Under the pieces are notes generated by a model. It was not told where the DNA came from. It saw only the letters and a program-made list of their open reading frames with translations, and made no database searches. A stretch of 5,351 bases of DNA from contig JAHWYE010000134.1 of the NCBI GenBank assembly GCA_020028195.1, positions 1-5,351 on the forward strand, in the 5' to 3' direction. The position numbers were made by a program, and so were the translations under genes. Below are positions 4,985 to 5,351 of this stretch, piece after piece. Source of the stretch: Nitrospirota bacterium (GTDB lineage: Bacteria > Nitrospirota > Nitrospiria > Nitrospirales > Nitrospiraceae). Numbering within the stretch: the first letter of the stretch is position 1; every line of letters begins with the position of its first letter.

Positions 4985-5351
4985 ATGGCGGTTCAAGTCT
5001 ATGGCAGCAGCCACGTGGTAATCGAGGTGACCGACGCCAGGAAGGCCGTCAAGTTCTACTCGGACGTTTTCGGCCTGAAGATGCTCCGGGGCGGCGAGGG
5101 CGCGGCGTGGTGCAAGCTCGGCGAGCATCAGTTTATGGCCATCTTCGAGGTGAAGAAGCTCCAGCCGGACCGCGTGAAGCACTTCGGCTTGATCGTGCGG
5201 GACGAGAAGCAGATCAAGGAAATCCGGCGGAAGCTCGTCAAGAAATACAAGCTGAAGCTGCATCCTCCCTTCCGGTGCGACTTCCACGATCCCTGGGGCA
5301 ACCGGATACAGGTGGGGGACCTCCACGACGAGTCGCTGGTGTGGCTGCGCC
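4985..5351 (+). CDS. VOC family protein (glyoxalase/dioxygenase fold), 3' end missing
   Basis: A vicinal-oxygen-chelate superfamily protein, of which 122 residues are visible before the edge; similar single-domain members end soon after this point. Marks are SSHVVIEVTDARKAVKFYSDVFGLKML (8-34, the first beta-alpha-beta unit, with H10 at the first metal-ligand position), HFGLIVRD (66-73, H66 at the second) and DPWGNRIQVGDLHDESLVWL (102-121). In metal-dependent members the last ligand is usually Glu in DP.GN.IE; here the equivalent is Gln109, so metal use may differ or be lost. Glyoxalase I, ring-cleaving dioxygenases, fosfomycin/bleomycin resistance proteins and many unassigned proteins share this fold, so no reaction is assigned. 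Codon use is strikingly GC-ending (about nine tenths), higher than in upstream genes. It has its own RBS and probably belongs to the pirin-dehydrogenase operon. Confidence 0.88.
   Translation, partial: MAVQVYGSSHVVIEVTDARKAVKFYSDVFGLKMLRGGEGAAWCKLGEHQFMAIFEVKKLQPDRVKHFGLIVRDEKQIKEIRRKLVKKYKLKLHPPFRCDFHDPWGNRIQVGDLHDESLVWLR

Noticed and set aside
4952..5326. 124-codon minus-strand open frame at the right end
   Set aside because: It is the reverse of the VOC coding sequence, whose sense translation gives a clear family match. The antisense openness follows from the strong GC-ending codon bias.

Overview
The window reads entirely on the + strand. It holds seven clear protein genes and one candidate small gene, packed closely, with a moderately GC-rich composition. 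The first gene is cut by the left edge and the last by the right edge. Strong AAGGAG/GGAGG ribosome-binding sites, short gaps and an ATGA stop/start overlap are typical of a bacterial chromosome. The mix (DUF5069 protein, exported NAPE-PLD-like metallo-hydrolase, pirin, CAD-type alcohol dehydrogenase, VOC protein) would suit a Gram-negative environmental bacterium such as a Nitrospirota-like lineage. That placement is a weak inference from gene content only. I see no rRNA, tRNA, CRISPR array, insertion sequence, integrase or phage gene.

Layout. Positions 1-434 are the C-terminal part of a short-chain dehydrogenase/reductase. Six bases later comes an unrecognised membrane protein with about six helices (441-1121), then a DUF5069 protein behind a strong RBS (1146-1610). 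These three could be one transcription unit. A 112-base gap (1611-1722) follows. It is rich in palindromes and contains a perfect 8+1+8 inverted repeat at 1682-1698, just before the next gene. That gene (1723-2775) encodes a secreted metallo-beta-lactamase-fold protein with every metal ligand of N-acyl-phosphatidylethanolamine phospholipase D. A second 112-base gap (2776-2887) has no convincing promoter or terminator. After it comes a probable operon: pirin (2888-3751), a zinc-dependent, probably NADPH-using alcohol/aldehyde dehydrogenase (3785-4828), a possible 48-residue small protein overlapping the dehydrogenase stop (4825-4971), and a VOC (glyoxalase/dioxygenase-fold) protein (4985 to the edge).

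Function. Most of the genes are metal-dependent or nicotinamide-dependent small-molecule enzymes. The pirin-dehydrogenase-VOC set would fit aldehyde or electrophile handling or redox metabolism, but the sequence proves no shared pathway. The points most worth a second look are the palindrome before the NAPE-PLD-like gene, the secretion signal on that enzyme, and the small coupled ORF. I do not see strong evidence for a wholly new multi-gene system here.
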